Numbered from the stretch's first letter, positions 24,868 to 37,840 are shown. The stretch is DNA of 64,000 nucleotides from Centroberyx gerrardi (GCF_048128805.1 NC_136005.1:9119504-9183503); one strand, 5' to 3'. Program-made: numbers and translations. Notes: generated by a model not told the origin, from the sequence alone.

Positions 24868-25615
24868 TCCAACACCACCTCCCACCCCACCCCTCGACTC
24901 ACAGCGCCCGGCACCAGGCTTCTTAAATGCATCTTTAATTCAGCAACTTTGAAGTGGCACTCCGGCAAATGCACTCAATCAATTATAAATGAAATAATCT
25001 CCTTATGATATTAGAGATTTTTAAAGTCTAAGAAATACCGGGAGATTAGGGAGCCCAAATCAGTTTTAGCGGTATCTAAAGTGACAGCAGGAGAATCATT
25101 GGAAGGAGCGGGTAGAAACTTAAAATGATTATGTAGATCTGTGTCACTGCCGAATGTTTCTGCAAATCCCTGCTGGATCTACCGCAACGGAGGAAACAGA
25201 TTATTCCTGGCCTTATTTAAAGGGTTGGAGTTCTTAAGTGGCTTTTTAAAAGGAAACATTTATATATATTTACACATATATTTACGGGTATGACTACTCT
25301 CTCTCCTTCTCCACAGCCACTCTTGCAGCTCCTTCACAGCCATCTTTCACCCTCTGGGCAGGCTGCGTTGTCACATGTACATGAGCTTCCCTATTGTACG
25401 ATGGATAAAGCTGTTGTTGAAGTTTCAGCTCAGGGCAGCGCTCATAACTAATTCATCAAAGCGGAGGCACTGTAGATACAAACAGTCACTTTTTGCCTGA
25501 TAGTGTTTCTGATCTTGAGATACAATAAATTAAGCTATGCTCACTGCCGAAAAACATCCATCGTAATAAGTCATTTTGTCTCATATTCAGCCTTCAAATC
25601 TTTTTTTGTATTTTA

Positions 25616-25860
25616 CAACAAGAGAACAAATCTGCCAGTGGGGTGAGATAGCACCACTTGCTTCCAATGCAGTTTCATATGTTTAGAGAATTTTCTAGAA
25701 ATGAGTGTCAAAATCTTAAAACAAGTCAGAATAAGGCAGATCACTGCACTACAATCAAGAAAATGACACTTGATTCTACAAAATCTTTGAAACAAGTTGA
25801 TTTGCATTGGAAACAAGTGAAATTATCTAAACCCCACTGGCATATTTGTTTACTTATTTT
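25616..25860. repeat. Long imperfect palindrome (hairpin-type element)
   Basis: The arms are mirror images about position 25738: for example tgccagtgggg at 25634-25644 pairs with ccccactggca at 25832-25842, and gcttccaatgca with tgcattggaaac, with matched offsets throughout (gtgtca near 25704 to tgacac near 25767). Reading frames on the two strands give similar peptides for the same reason. Either a palindromic MITE or an inverted duplication; no target duplication identified. Confidence 0.75.
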
Positions 25861-25880
25861 AAGAAAATTACAATTTTAGG

Positions 25881-28362
25881 ACTCAATAATGGACTAAATA
25901 ACTTATTAAGATGGAGATTTTTGCATTTTCATAGGATGCTTCAGCTGAATCAAGCTACTATTCTCTGCTCATCTGGTAAGACACGTTTGAAGTTTAATGT
26001 GAAATGAAATTGTCTGTTTTAGCGCTGTATATGTCTGAACAATTTCGTGGAAAAGCCCTGAAAGTAGAGATTGCATTCACAGCATGGTGGTGGAACAGGA
26101 GTGTGGCTTACTTTACAGCCACAAATACAACATCAACCTGGCTTTACAAACCTTGTATTTAGTCGTCCCCATTTCAGCAGCGGCCGTTGTGTTTATCCCT
26201 TCCTACCATTACTCACAGTGGTAGAAATTATGACCCAGCGCACATTTCTATCACGCTGGGGTTCATTCATCTTTGATTACACCTTTCAGATGATATAAAT
26301 TAGGCCTATCCCACAGTGTTAGCTTGATGGATGGCAGGGGCCCAATATGAAACACACTGATCAATATCATGGATTAGTTTCTGTGTTTCAAGGCTATGCG
26401 ACTCAGTGAGAGCACGTTTCTCATGTCTGCCTCTGCAAGCCTACTGAGCGCTAATAAAGAATAGTGCCGCATTTAAACTTTGTAGCTGTACTTAGGTGTA
26501 ATATCACAAAATTTATAATAACTATGTAACATAAATAAAATGAAGAATTTAAAGTTCTCGTTTCCCGAACAATCTCTCCAAATTCACATCTTTGTTCACG
26601 TGATAATATCCAATGGATTTCAGCTGGAGTGAGCTGGAAATCATCAGCGCATCGCTGTGCATCGTCTTGCTCTACAGGAACCATTCCCTTCCCTTCCCTT
26701 CCCTTCCTCAGCCTTCCCAGCGGATCACTTGTATTCTCTAACCAGGAAAATCCTGCCTATTGTTGTTGGCACTCTAAGCCGAGTCGAGGGCAGGAGAAAG
26801 CAGAAATCAATGGAGGGCTAAGAGTTTCAGAGGGTAAAGGTCACGGAGGTCCTGGACTCAAGGTGCCAGCGGGCCTCACCTCTAACTGGGGAGACTGTCA
26901 CAATATGTCCACTCAGGGTTTTGGTGATTTACTGTGGTGCAGATAGAGAAAGTGCCAGGGACAAAACGACAGCGAATGGGGGAATTCACATTAATTTTAC
27001 ATAAATTGTTTTTTTACAGAGCAAATCAAAAGGTTATGAGAGCAATAGGAAACTTACTGAGGCATTTATCAAGCCTAACAAAATCGCTCCATATGCAAAG
27101 GGGCGGGTCAAATGAAAAAGCTCTTAAATATCAATCTCGCCAATTACTGTCTATCTCAATTCTGACTGAGTCACGCTCGACTCGGCACTGAATCAAAAGG
27201 GGCAGATGCGGAGGGAGAAGACTGACAACTTCATGTTTAGGTAATTATCACCACTTCTGGCAGGAGCTGAGGGGCCTCTTAGCTGTCTCATTGTTGTTGT
27301 TAAACAGTTTGCTCTGCTGATTGATGATGAAAGGGGAACATGCACCCACACCTCTCCTGGGAGTGTGACATAATGTGGGTGCATCCCCCTGCGACCCGGC
27401 CAGCTGGGCCGGCTAAACACGGCGCACACAGCCTAGATTATATGGACTACCGCAGGGGGGCTGGCTATCAATACATTATTCATATCCATCTGACGGGACG
27501 CACACAATCAGAGGCGAGACACACGCACGCCCGCACGCCCACACACACACCCACACACACACACACCAACAAGCGAGCCACTTTATCATATCATTGGCAG
27601 GGCTGAGAAGTCATACATCCCCATAGATGCTCGGCTCTTTTCCTGCACTGTCATCAGATTCCCCCGGCTTTCCCCTGTGTGTTACCTCCTCATTCATATT
27701 CATGTGGAGTCAGTCAGATTTCTGCCAAAGGGCCTTCTCTGCAGGGTGGGGGGTGTGTGTGTGTGTGTTGGAGTGGGGTGGGGGGGCATGGCGGCCCCCG
27801 AAGACAAGCAAAACACACTCAAACACGCACACAAACCATTACAGCCAATCTCAGCATGAAACAAACAGTATTTCATTTCCTGGAAGTAAAATGAGAAAGT
27901 ATAAGTGATTTTGAAGTGCAGTATTTGAAAAAGATTCTCTTTTAACGCAAGCACATATTAGACTTTCAAATTCAGAAGAAAAACAACACATTTATGCAAG
28001 TATATGAAAGGCCAAACACCTATTTGACCATTTCATATACTGCAGAATCACGTTCATCAGCATCACATTTACACAGTTTCCTCTTTCATTCTGGTTTCTC
28101 CCCGCCACGTTCCGGCTCGGCGGGCAGCTAATCAGCGCTCATTAGGAAGAGATAAATAAATACAGATATCCATCGGCGCCGGGTGTCTTTAACAGGCGCT
28201 CGCTGCCCCCCCGCTGCTGCTGTGTGCTGGAGGGATTATCTAACGAGAGGACAGCAGCTTTCACTCCCGGGGTCCTGCAGCCAGCCGCCATCTGACAGGC
28301 AGGACAGCCCCGCTCTTTACATGGCCAGTTGGGCCCAGCAAGAGTCCTTTTTGGTCTCAAGG

Positions 28363-28412
<50 letters not shown>

Positions 28413-29390
28413 TCCCTCATTCCCTGTCTCAGAGAGTTGAGAAGGTATAACTGGTTGATTTGAGGATACAGGATATTTTCATTTAAGTATTAGGAATGAT
28501 GCTGTTACTTTATGCTTGGACACTTTAGCCAGTACTTTTTATTATTATTTATATAGTTAATTTGATAGGGACAATGCAAGTTAACACAGTGCCACTTCAA
28601 CTGGTTTCAAACAAGTTCATGCAACTGATGTTCTGCATACTGAGATGAATACCTATTGCTAGTGCTCCTGTCCCGAGTTAAAAAAAGGAAGAAAATATCA
28701 AGGTTACATACAATTATCAAGCATAATTTAAAGAACGAAAAATGAAAAAACCAACAAATAACAATAAAATAATCAAGTCATTGATTATTCATTGATTACA
28801 TGTTATCCACCTTAACTAGTTCTTGTAATCACCTTTTACCTGAACATTACGATGAGTGTTCTTCATTCGCCCCTGATTGGCTGGATTCGTGTGAGCAGGT
28901 ATCCAGGTTAAGTGGGCGACCGCGGCGTCCCTGCAGAGCGCCTGCTGCCCTCAGGCCGTCTCATACAGTAATTTCTTAAGCACTTATTTCCACACTGGCT
29001 TGCCATCTCTACAGAGGCCTCCGCCGCACTGTAATTAGAGCCAAATGGCTGGGAGCAGACTGCTGATCTGCAGGTAACCCAGTAAAATATCATGTCAACT
29101 CTGCTGCCCATTGTTATCACAAAATACCTTCGTGTTCGTGCACATCATTTGTCTCAGGACAAATGCTCACACAAGATTTGTGTGAGCATTGCCAACTATA
29201 TGTGTGAATTTACAGTGTCTTATATGCTTGTAGCTGACTACATATTTTTGTTGCATGCTCCCATTTCTTCAGTCCTACATTGTAAAAACAAGCAAAGGTA
29301 GATATTGGAAGGTTCTAACACAGGATGGGAAAATATTTGAAAGGCTGTTTTGACAGTTTCCAGAGAAGCGCTTTCATCAGCTTCATCATG
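25881..29390. other. Gene-free block, mixed composition
   Basis: No coding exon supported. Holds a (CCTTC)n-like tract at 26681-26706, CA-rich DNA at 27515-27568, a G-rich stretch with GT repeats at 27745-27788, and (TC)n at 28364-28409. The stretches at 28100-28330 and 28860-29080 are moderately GC-rich and unique-looking. Confidence 0.5.
28364..28409. repeat. (TC)n microsatellite
   Basis: About 23 uninterrupted TC units. Confidence 0.95.
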
Positions 29391-29393
29391 GAT

Positions 29394-29710
29394 CAGGGCG
29401 TCCCAACATCACAAACTGGGGCCTGTGGGCCAAATTTTACCCTCCACTAAAAACAGTTTGGCCCTCCAAAATGAGTGTAAAACATTCTGCATTTGATCTG
29501 TTTTAATTTGGTTTAATAAAATGTAAGAAATCATTTGTAGAAAATGCCTCATTACAAGGAATGTTAATTTGTGTTTTGTTTAGATAAAACCAAAGATGCT
29601 ATTTTTTTTGCTTATTACATTTTATATAATTTACAGTTTAATTAATTCTGGGCTATGACCCACCAAATTTTTGCCATTGACCCTCCATGCTGAAACTTTG
29701 TGTCCCCCTG
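29394..29710. mobile_element. hAT-like MITE relic
   Basis: The left end cagggcgtcccaacatcac and right end ...tttgtgtccccctg begin and end with CAGGG/CCCTG, and the interior has the gggcc-tgtgggcc style common in hAT derivatives. The inverted ends are degenerate and no 8-bp target duplication is visible, so this is an old copy or a mis-set boundary. Confidence 0.4.
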
Positions 29711-30081
29711 TTTAAGTGGTCAGGTGTGTCAGTTCTGTGGTCAGTCGGTGGGTTAATGCTGAATGTGGCTCCGCACGCCTGCCAGCCAAAGCTCTTTTAA
29801 AAAGTCTTTTTGCAGAACAAGGCATAAAGCCCAGATTATGGAACGACAATAAAACAATCCCTTATGCTCATTCCATAATACACTGTATAGCAAAGCTTCT
29901 GGAGTGGGAAGAGCTTGACTAAACAGGTCCTGAGTGCTGAGATGCAGGTCGGCTGAGCCAAGACCCACAGCTGATGAGTGAAGAGATAATAATGGATAAT
30001 GGGAAGTTTAACTGTCATCAGCTAAGAATCATTAGTGTTGCATCTCGACTTTTGTGTGTGGGAGTGAGTGTGTGCATGTGT

Positions 30082-30123
<42 letters not shown>

Positions 30124-31804
30124 TTCCAGCTGTCTTCACGCTCACTTGCAGCTCACTTCTCGAGTTTAAGTCGGAGAAGGAAGGCAGGACTTTACAAAGG
30201 TGTCTGAAACAGAGCTTCTGTTCAGCAGCCATTATCCTGATGAGAGAATCGGGGAAGCTCTCGTTGCTAAAGAGGACAGGAGTGCAACTCGACAGTGACT
30301 TAAGCTCAACAGATGAGCCTCAATTCTCTAAATGTCTGAATCCAGATGACCCACAGATGCTTTAAAGCAGCGCTGATCAGATTTAACAACAATAGACAGA
30401 TGTTGGATGTTGAGAGGAAGCTGGAGGAAGGAAGGGAAAGGGGAGCGGTTATCACACCGGCTGAGTTTTTTTCCCATCCCTTTAATTGAGAAAAGACTTA
30501 GAGCTGTTTCTAAGTGCTCCCAAATCAGATAAAACAGACAGAGAAAATCAACTTCTCCATGTAAGTGTGCGCTGCTTTGTGAGGCTGATATGGACCAGAG
30601 AGGATTACTCCTGGATGGGAGGCTGGCTTTGGAAGGACTATGAAGATGGGAATATAGACTTTCCTACTTTATAGGATCATGATAGTCACATAGTGGATGG
30701 AATCAATTCGTGTGTGACATGCAAAGATTCTTAAAGGGGGATACCACTGAAATCACCGCTTAAATTTATTATTTTCTCAGCCCCATGCCAGCTTGGTTTA
30801 TCTTAGTAAACATTTACTGCTGTCTCCCATAGCCAGAAACAAATTAGAAGAGTTGCATCCCACCCCCTTTCCTATGCTGTCACACCAATGTATAGATTAA
30901 AGGAGAATGAATTGCAAAAGATAAAATTGCTGACTGTGACAGTGTACATTTTCTAATTCAGAACTGATAGACTTACTATAGTTTTCAGCTCATTTGGCTG
31001 TAAAAGTTCAAACAAACATATTGTCTTTAAATTCAACTTCTGATTCATTGTCAGAGGGGCATGTCATGAAATCAAAATATGTGAATTGTCAGATTGTCTT
31101 CCCCTTTACAGGAAAAAATCCACCCTAAAACACTTTAACACTGTTTTAAAAAACAGCTGTTACCTTGCATTTCTGGGCCCATTTTGTTGTTTGGTGGAGT
31201 ATTTTTCTTATTCCTGTGGATAACTGGACAAACATTGATGACGTGATGCCACATCTAGATATTTCCAGTGCAGCTACAATGAAGTTTGATGGCAGAAAAT
31301 CTTTCAGTTATCTAAAACATCAATGGTAAATGTCAGGTTTTAAGAGAAAGGGCTTCTGTCTAGACTCACCAGACTCCATCATAGAAGAGAAAGAGATACC
31401 AATTTCTCCATCAACAGTAGCCTAAATAGACCAGAATGCAATGCAGCCACAGCTTGCGTCTTTGCAGATTTGTTGTCAGTAGCGTGTGAAATACAACGGC
31501 CTCTTCAACGTCTTTTTTTGTAATTTCAACAACCGGGCTCTTCACACCACAGCATCGCTCTCTCTCCACTCTCACTTTTTCTCGGATAGTGAAAACGTTT
31601 ATATTAAAATGCCTCTTTATACCCATACAGTCTTATCTTCTCATCTTGTCTATTGTTTTCTGAACACACTGAGCAACATAAAAAGGAATTACGCAACCAT
31701 TAAAATAATTTACGTGAGAAAATCCCAGTCAGCCTCTGTGTGTGGTGACTGTGGGACTCTGGGGTGCTGATACTCCCAGTCCCAGCCCTTTCCCTGGGTG
31801 ATAG

Positions 31805-32010
31805 TTAATTACCCCAGATAAATCCATTGGCAATTTGTCAGGCTGTGCCAGTATACCCCCCCCCCAACCCCCCACCCCCACCCCCGACTACCCACCCTCA
31901 ACCACTTCCCTCTCTTCTTCTTCCTCGTTCTAAGCTCATGTAATGAATCACTAATCACTCAGTCCCTGACGAGCATCCCCAGCCCATTATCCCTTAATTA
32001 CCCCAGACAA
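31805..32010 (+). promoter_or_regulatory. Duplicated TTAATTACCCCAGAYAA motif flanking a C-rich tract
   Basis: The 17-mer ttaattaccccagataa at 31805-31821 recurs as ttaattaccccagacaa at 31994-32010 (16 of 17). Each copy has a TAATTA homeodomain core. Between them lies a C-run tract able to form an i-motif or, on the minus strand, a G-quadruplex. Placement 17 bp before the CTCF motif suggests a regulatory module; function is inferred. Confidence 0.4.
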
Positions 32011-32026
32011 GAGGCATCAGTGCGGA

Positions 32027-32041
32027 CCAGCAGGGGGCGCT
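32027..32041 (+). promoter_or_regulatory. Strong CTCF motif
   Basis: CCAGCAGGGGGCGCT matches the vertebrate CTCF core consensus at every position. The strongest of the four plus-oriented matches upstream of or within dmbx1. Sequence alone cannot show binding. Confidence 0.55.
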
Positions 32042-33689
32042 ATGTGAAACAAAGTCACAATGTTACAAGCGGTTACAACGAGTTACGTTGCTGGTGAATC
32101 AAATGAATTTTTGTTCCACCCCGGCTGGTTGTTTTTTAGTTTTCAGAAGACGAAGCCGGATCTTTGTGTGTGTGGATGAGGACAATGTATTTACTGTCGG
32201 ATGTTGAATTATGTGTGTCACCGTGCTCGCACCTGAGAGGGAGGGAGAGACACTGAACGCCCCCCGGCTGTGGTGGTTTACGCACATATAGAGCCAGAGT
32301 GAACTGGCTTGTTCTCAATCTCTGGGTCCAAATGGTTCTCTTGTGGAGCATTTGGGCCGCGGCAGAAAATGGAGCCTCTAACTCACAGAGTCATTTGCAG
32401 ATATGACACTCGGGATTCAAAGCGAGTAGCCGCAGAGCAAAGATAGAAATTGGAATTGGCAGCCGACATGAAATGGGGTCAGGGGATTTGTCCCCGACAC
32501 ACACACAGAACATGTGTGAGAGAGTGGGTCCTCTGATTTACAAGGGGGTCTGTTCAAACAATGGCACTGGAGATGAACTGTAGCTTACAACAGCAGCCCG
32601 AGTCTCTGAAATGGACTTAGAATGAAGAGCCTGTCTACGAGAAATTAATAGCCGCCTTTCAAAGTCTCTTGGAGCATTCCCACACACCAAATGAAGCAGC
32701 TTCTTGCTGACTTGGGTTTGCGTGAAAAGTGAATGCTTCATGGTTTGCGCACAGTTCAGGGTCAGCCGGCCGGCGTGATGGAGCAGATTTTCTAAGCTGT
32801 GTGTGAGGCGGGAAAGAGAAATTCCCATACTCCCTTGTCCTCGTCTGAGAAAAGAGCAAAGAATGGGTTCAAGATCACACAGTCGTCGCTTGTTTACATC
32901 AACCAAGTAAATCAAGAACAATTTCAAAAAAAGCCCCATATTGACAGGTGCCCCCCTGCTAGGTCCTCTTAATAGTTTCTGTTTTTGAATTTAATCTCAC
33001 TAATTTCAACATATCTCTTCTAAGGATCTTAAAGCTTAACTTTGGCAAAGAAAAAAAAACCTGTATGACCCTTTTGGAATCCTGGTGTCCGTTTTTTGTC
33101 AGCGCTTTAGTGAAAGCCTGTCAAAAATGGTTAGCTTCTCCAGTGAAACTACTTCTTTGCATCTTAGCTCCAGGTCTTGCCCTGTGTCTGCACAATTTCT
33201 TTCTATCCTCTTGTTTCTCTCCTTTTGTTTAGATAAAGCGAGGGATTAGGAAAGATTTGCCCCCATAAAGTAGTGGTTTGATGGGCTTTTATCCCACCAT
33301 GTTGCTAAAGCTGTGTAGCCCCTGGATTAGGCCCTGACAATAGGAGCCCTTGTGCTGGGCCGCAGCCTGAGGGGCACAACCAAAGACTGGCTCTGAGAAA
33401 GAGGGAGGAAACAAACCTGCCAACCTCGATATGTCAAGTCTGCCAGAGAAAGCGTTCAGAGGACAAGCCCCGGCTGCAGCATGGTGTGCTGCATCTACAG
33501 GCTGCGACTGGCGTGTACTGAAGCTGAAAGTGAACAACTTGTGGCCAGAAACAGCGAGAAATTACAATGTCCCTTTTATTTGAGGATTCAGTATCCTGCT
33601 CCCATAATTGCATTCTCTCAAAAACAAATATCTATCAAAGTGTTAAAAAGTGATACAATGACAAACATATCTGCAACACATTAACTTTG

Positions 33690-33864
33690 TTAATGTTTTG
33701 TTTGCGGCTCATTTGTTGTGATGCTATTATCTATTATCTATTTTTTTTTTTATTACCTTCCCTATACTTTGTTCTGCTATTGTACTGTACATTGCTGCTG
33801 TGACACCTGAATTTCCCCTAGGGGATCAATAAAGTGCGTCTTATCTTATCTTATCTTATCTTAT
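33690..33864 (+). mobile_element. LINE 3' tail (truncated), (TCTTA)n end
   Basis: The end reads gaatttccccta-ggggatcaataaagt followed by (tctta)n. This is the familiar 3' terminus of CR1/L2/Rex-type fish LINEs (and SINEs sharing it), with a microsatellite tail. Only the tail remains; no reverse transcriptase frame is present. The 5' limit is approximate. Confidence 0.6.
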
Positions 33865-35017
33865 GCTTTACTTATTCTCTCTGAATATGATCAGTTTTAT
33901 AGCACAGTGCAGTCTAATGGATGTCTGACTATATGTTTAATTTTGCACTGGCTTCTAAATAACAACTGATACGAAGCTTATCGTATGCTATGAGTAGCAG
34001 GAACTCCACATAAGTTGATAAACCCCCAGCCGTCTGTCAGCAAGCCTAATAAGCCTGATTTAGTCCACTCTCTCTCTCTCTGTAGTCACTGCAGCAGATT
34101 GCAAAGAGACTTCATCCTTTTTCTTTGGATATATGTTGCCTTATAATACTTACACCGTTAAAATAATTTATTACAACCATATGAGAGACATTTGGGGTAT
34201 TTTCAAGCATGCTCCCAATGGTCGGTGTGTCATAAATATGTGTTTGAGAGGATTGTATGTTTGCATGTGTGTAAGTGAATGAAAATGCTGTGTGTTCATG
34301 TCCTTTGACATAAGCAAAGTGATTTCTGAGTACAGGAATAAAGAGGCTGTGGAGCAAGAGATTTGTCCAATTAAATCAGGTATCCGACACATAGGAGGAA
34401 AGTCTTAAAGGTGAATGCCCGGCTAATAACATGGCCGGAGGATTGCTTATGGCAAGTTGCTTTGTTACTCCAGTCACACGAGTCCCAAGGAAGCAGTCAA
34501 TTCTAAACCATACATCAAAATGATTAATTTCACCCAAATGAGCACAAGCTAACCTTGACTAAGAGCATGTGCAGGCTAGAGCAGCTGGATTGAAACCTAA
34601 TATATTCATGAAGTTAAAGAAAACCTAATGATAAAAGTTAATGGGCTCTGAAAGCTGAAGGCATCAACTTTCTCCTCGAGTTGATGCAAAATGCCACTTG
34701 GAAATATAGGGAGCCGTTTGAGGGGTAAAATTACAAACGTTCATGCGTTATAAACCTGATTAAAAACTGAACATGGTTTATAAATCGCTGCAGCTTCCTA
34801 GGCCGCGCTTTGATTCAGGCTGCCAAAGTCCTGATGCAGGGATAAAGTTTGATATTCAGAAAGCAGGCGGGCCAGCGTCATTTCTCGAGGATGATTGAGA
34901 GCAAAGACGATAACTCACATCTGAAGAGAGGCTTTAACATGATAAAGCATGAATGCAGCCGGAGTGCGGAGAACAATGAGAGCGCAATGAAATCCATGGA
35001 AATCTGAGATGAATTTG
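33865..35017. other. Gene-free block
   Basis: AT-rich unique-looking DNA; no exon, element or clear motif seen beyond a short (CT)n near 34070. Confidence 0.5.
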
Positions 35018-35740
35018 GAAATAAAGGGGTTTAGAAAGTTAGCCTGGGAGTGGGTGTTGAGATCATGATGGTGATCAGGATGAGAAGGAGTGTGAGAATG
35101 GAAAATTAAAAAGGTTTAAACCATCAACTCCATTTGGGGTGATCAGCATCACAAGGCCTCACAACCACCAGTACTGTCCTGCAAAGGAAAACAGGGGGAC
35201 TATTTTTTGTGTTTCTAAGTCAAAGGTCACATCCAAGGTTTAGATTAATGCTACTTAATATTGTACAATCTACTTGGGTATCAACAACACTTTTGTCAGG
35301 GCAAATCTGAAGCAATTTTTCCACAGTTCCACTTCTGCTCTTTGGCTTTTTAGAAGAGAATATACACAAAACCCAATTATATTTTCAGACAATCATTGAT
35401 TTATGCTTATTTTTTCTTTACTGTACCAAAATAAAGAGGTTTAGAAAGTTAGTCTGTAGTTGGTGTGGAGATGATGGGAGTTTGAGAATGATAAGTAAGG
35501 CATCACAGCCCCCCAAATATACACAAAACCCAATTATAGGCTAAGAAAAGTATTGATTTATGCTTATTTTTCCTTAAAATACCCATTTCTTCATATAACC
35601 AAAATAAAGGGGTTTAGAAAGTCTGACGTGGAGATGATGGAGTGCGAGAATGATAAATAAGGCATGATAACCCACAAAATACACACAAAAAACAATCATA
35701 CTTTCAGGAAAGCATGAATGTATGCTTATTGATTATTATT
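35018..35740. repeat. Degenerate three-copy tandem repeat (unit about 172 bp)
   Basis: The phrase aaataaagrggtttagaaagt recurs at about 35018, 35429 and 35601, each followed by variants of gtgg(a)gatgatgg and gagtgtgagaatg. A second shared phrase, acacaaaacccaattata with tatgcttatt, recurs at about 35366, 35522 and 35681. Copies 2 and 3 are adjacent; copy 1 is split by about 250 bp of unrelated sequence. Confidence 0.7.
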
Positions 35741-36233
35741 CCTATATCTACATATATTTTTTTCTTTTTTGATACTTTTTATTAAGATCTACATATCTAT
35801 ATCTCAGCCTCAAAATGTGGTTCAAGTCTATCCCACAAACAGAAAGGCGTGTACACTGAGTTGCGGTGGGTTCGCCCTCCGCTCCATCCCTCCTGGCCTA
35901 ATATCGGTCTAATAGCGGCCCTCTTGACACTCGCTTTAAACCCCTTCAGCCGTGCTGGACATTAGCCCGCATTAAGTTCCGCAGAAAGCTGATTTGAGGA
36001 AGAGCAGCTGAGAGGAATTCCTTCTCGCTTTAATTGCTTTAGAAACGGTTCCCACAAAGAGACACTGGCCAGATTTACCTCCAGTTTAAGTTCTTATTTC
36101 CATCGGTTCACAAGTTAATCCGATTTCTCTCTTCTGGGCCCAAATACTCGGCAGCTATAGAAAAGACAGAGGGAAACACAAGGTCGGAATAAAAAAGATG
36201 GAGAAAAAAAAAACAAGAACATTAGCAAATTAT

Positions 36234-36248
36234 ATTATATTATTATTA

Positions 36249-36282
<34 letters not shown>
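36234..36282. repeat. (ATT)n microsatellite
   Basis: Trinucleotide array with one ATC unit. Confidence 0.9.
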
Positions 36283-36680
36283 CGTTGGTGATTCTTCGCT
36301 CATTGCTTTTCTTTTAATTGCAAGAAAAAAAACTTCCCATCTATGCATTTATGAACCACTTGTTGCTTGATTTTATTTGCAAGGCTTATGCATGCAATAC
36401 TAACACATTATGGGTTTACCTAAACGATAAACTAAAGCTAAAAAAGTACAATAAGCGAAATTTGAACTTGATTTATAGGGGGGGGAAAGGGAAAAAAAAG
36501 CTAGAGACAATATCTTAACTGCATGTGAACTTGGTTAGACGTTTTGTGGTGACAGAAGGCATGATGAGCAGCACATATTCTTTTCACACAGTGTTTTTGT
36601 CAGAAGTCTTAAGTTCTGCGGATGAATGTGGCCAAAGATCAAATTGAGTTTAGGATTTTAGCCTCCTCACCCCCCCTCCT

Positions 36681-36692
<12 letters not shown>

Positions 36693-36739
<47 letters not shown>
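36693..36739. repeat. (CT)n microsatellite
   Basis: About 23 CT units. Confidence 0.95.
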
Positions 36740-36742
<3 letters not shown>

Positions 36743-37803
36743 GAAAATTCAACAAAATATGCAAGCTTTACATTAAAAGGCTACTTTTCGCTGCCCTTAA
36801 TTCCAGCCTAAACGGTTTTTCTCCGGGAGAAGAAATCTTTTCTAAAAACCTTGAAGAAGAGAGGGGCATTATTGTTTTAATCCTCTTACCAGCAGTCATT
36901 TTAAGACATTTTTTTGGAGGGTGAAATGGCGTCTTGTCTCCCCAATCCTAACCTAAATCCCTCGGGGCCGGGAGCTGCTGGAGGCAGCAGCCCGGCCCGC
37001 ATCTCTCCATCTCAGCTGCTTTCCCACCAAACACTGAGACCAAGTCAGGAAGCAAATAAAATTAAAGCTCGGAATTAGTGGTTTAACCTGTAAGTCACTG
37101 TGCTCAAGTCACTGTAGGAGAGCGGCAGGCCATTAGGCTACTTCTTATTTGCATATCATTTAATTAAGCTTCCATGATAGGCTACGTTTATTTTTGCTTA
37201 TTTAAAGCAGTGTTGAACAGCCTTGATTTTTCCCTTTGGAGAGCTGACATTGCTTAGAAACAGGAAGATGGACTAAAGCGAACGATGGCATCTCTGAAGA
37301 CGAGTTTTCAATAGTTTTAAATTGATATGTTTACTACTAAAATCTGGGCATTTTAGTGTTTATCAAGAGAATATCATCATTGTTCACAGCAATTTTAAGT
37401 GACTGGTGTTAAAAGTAGGCTACACTAGGCCTATCTAGGAATTAAAGATGAATCGAGTTTACTGATGTAGGAATTTAAACTTTTTTCATTCATTTGCACT
37501 TTAAACATAAATGTAAAAATCCAAGCTACATATAAAAGCGGTGTGTTTGCCCTTTGACCTTGCCTCCAGTTCCCATAGAGCAACACAAAGTGGATCTTGG
37601 GATATGAAGGCCTTTGGCAAAAATGATGTTGTCTACTTTACCTGGCACGAAATTGAGTATATCTCAAAATATATATTTTTTTCTAAATATATTCAGCTTT
37701 GATTCAGTTTTGAAGCATTAGGGCTACTTGCTGTTTGGGTGTTTTTTTTTTCCCAGCCTATCGGTCTGTGTCCTCCATAAGTGCAAAAACATAAACATCA
37801 TCG

Positions 37804-37840
<37 letters not shown>
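37804..37840. repeat. (ATC)n microsatellite
   Basis: Twelve ATC units about 0.4 kb before the inferred dmbx1 start site. Confidence 0.95.

Larger units (their letters stand above)
14562..25600. other. Large gene-free block upstream of dmbx1
   Basis: No coding exon supported in 11 kb. Contents seen: A-rich tract at 15660-15675; AT-rich DNA at 15860-16330; G-quadruplex-prone runs near 17.6, 22.7 and 23.9 kb; (CA)n at 17905-17927, 19132-19169 and 22062-22096; (GACA)n at 20735-20804; (GT)n at 22647-22679 and 23540-23587; a C39 run at 24826-24864; a CCAAT-box cluster at 24.1-24.25 kb. The remainder is unique-looking and could hold enhancers. Confidence 0.5.
29711..33689. other. Gene-free block
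   Basis: No coding exon supported. Holds (GT)n at 30089-30119, a segment at about 30735-31200 with phrases typical of dispersed fish repeats (aaaatccaccctaaaacac), a C-rich tract at 31856-31885, the repeated homeodomain-type motif and a strong CTCF motif given separately. Confidence 0.5.

Noticed and set aside
24651..25008. Poly-Pro / poly-Gly protein
   Set aside because: Produced only by the 39-base C run and surrounding C-rich DNA.
32940..32965. Inverse CTCF motif (gcccccctgctagg)
   Set aside because: One extra G in the core on the minus strand disrupts the spacing of the consensus.
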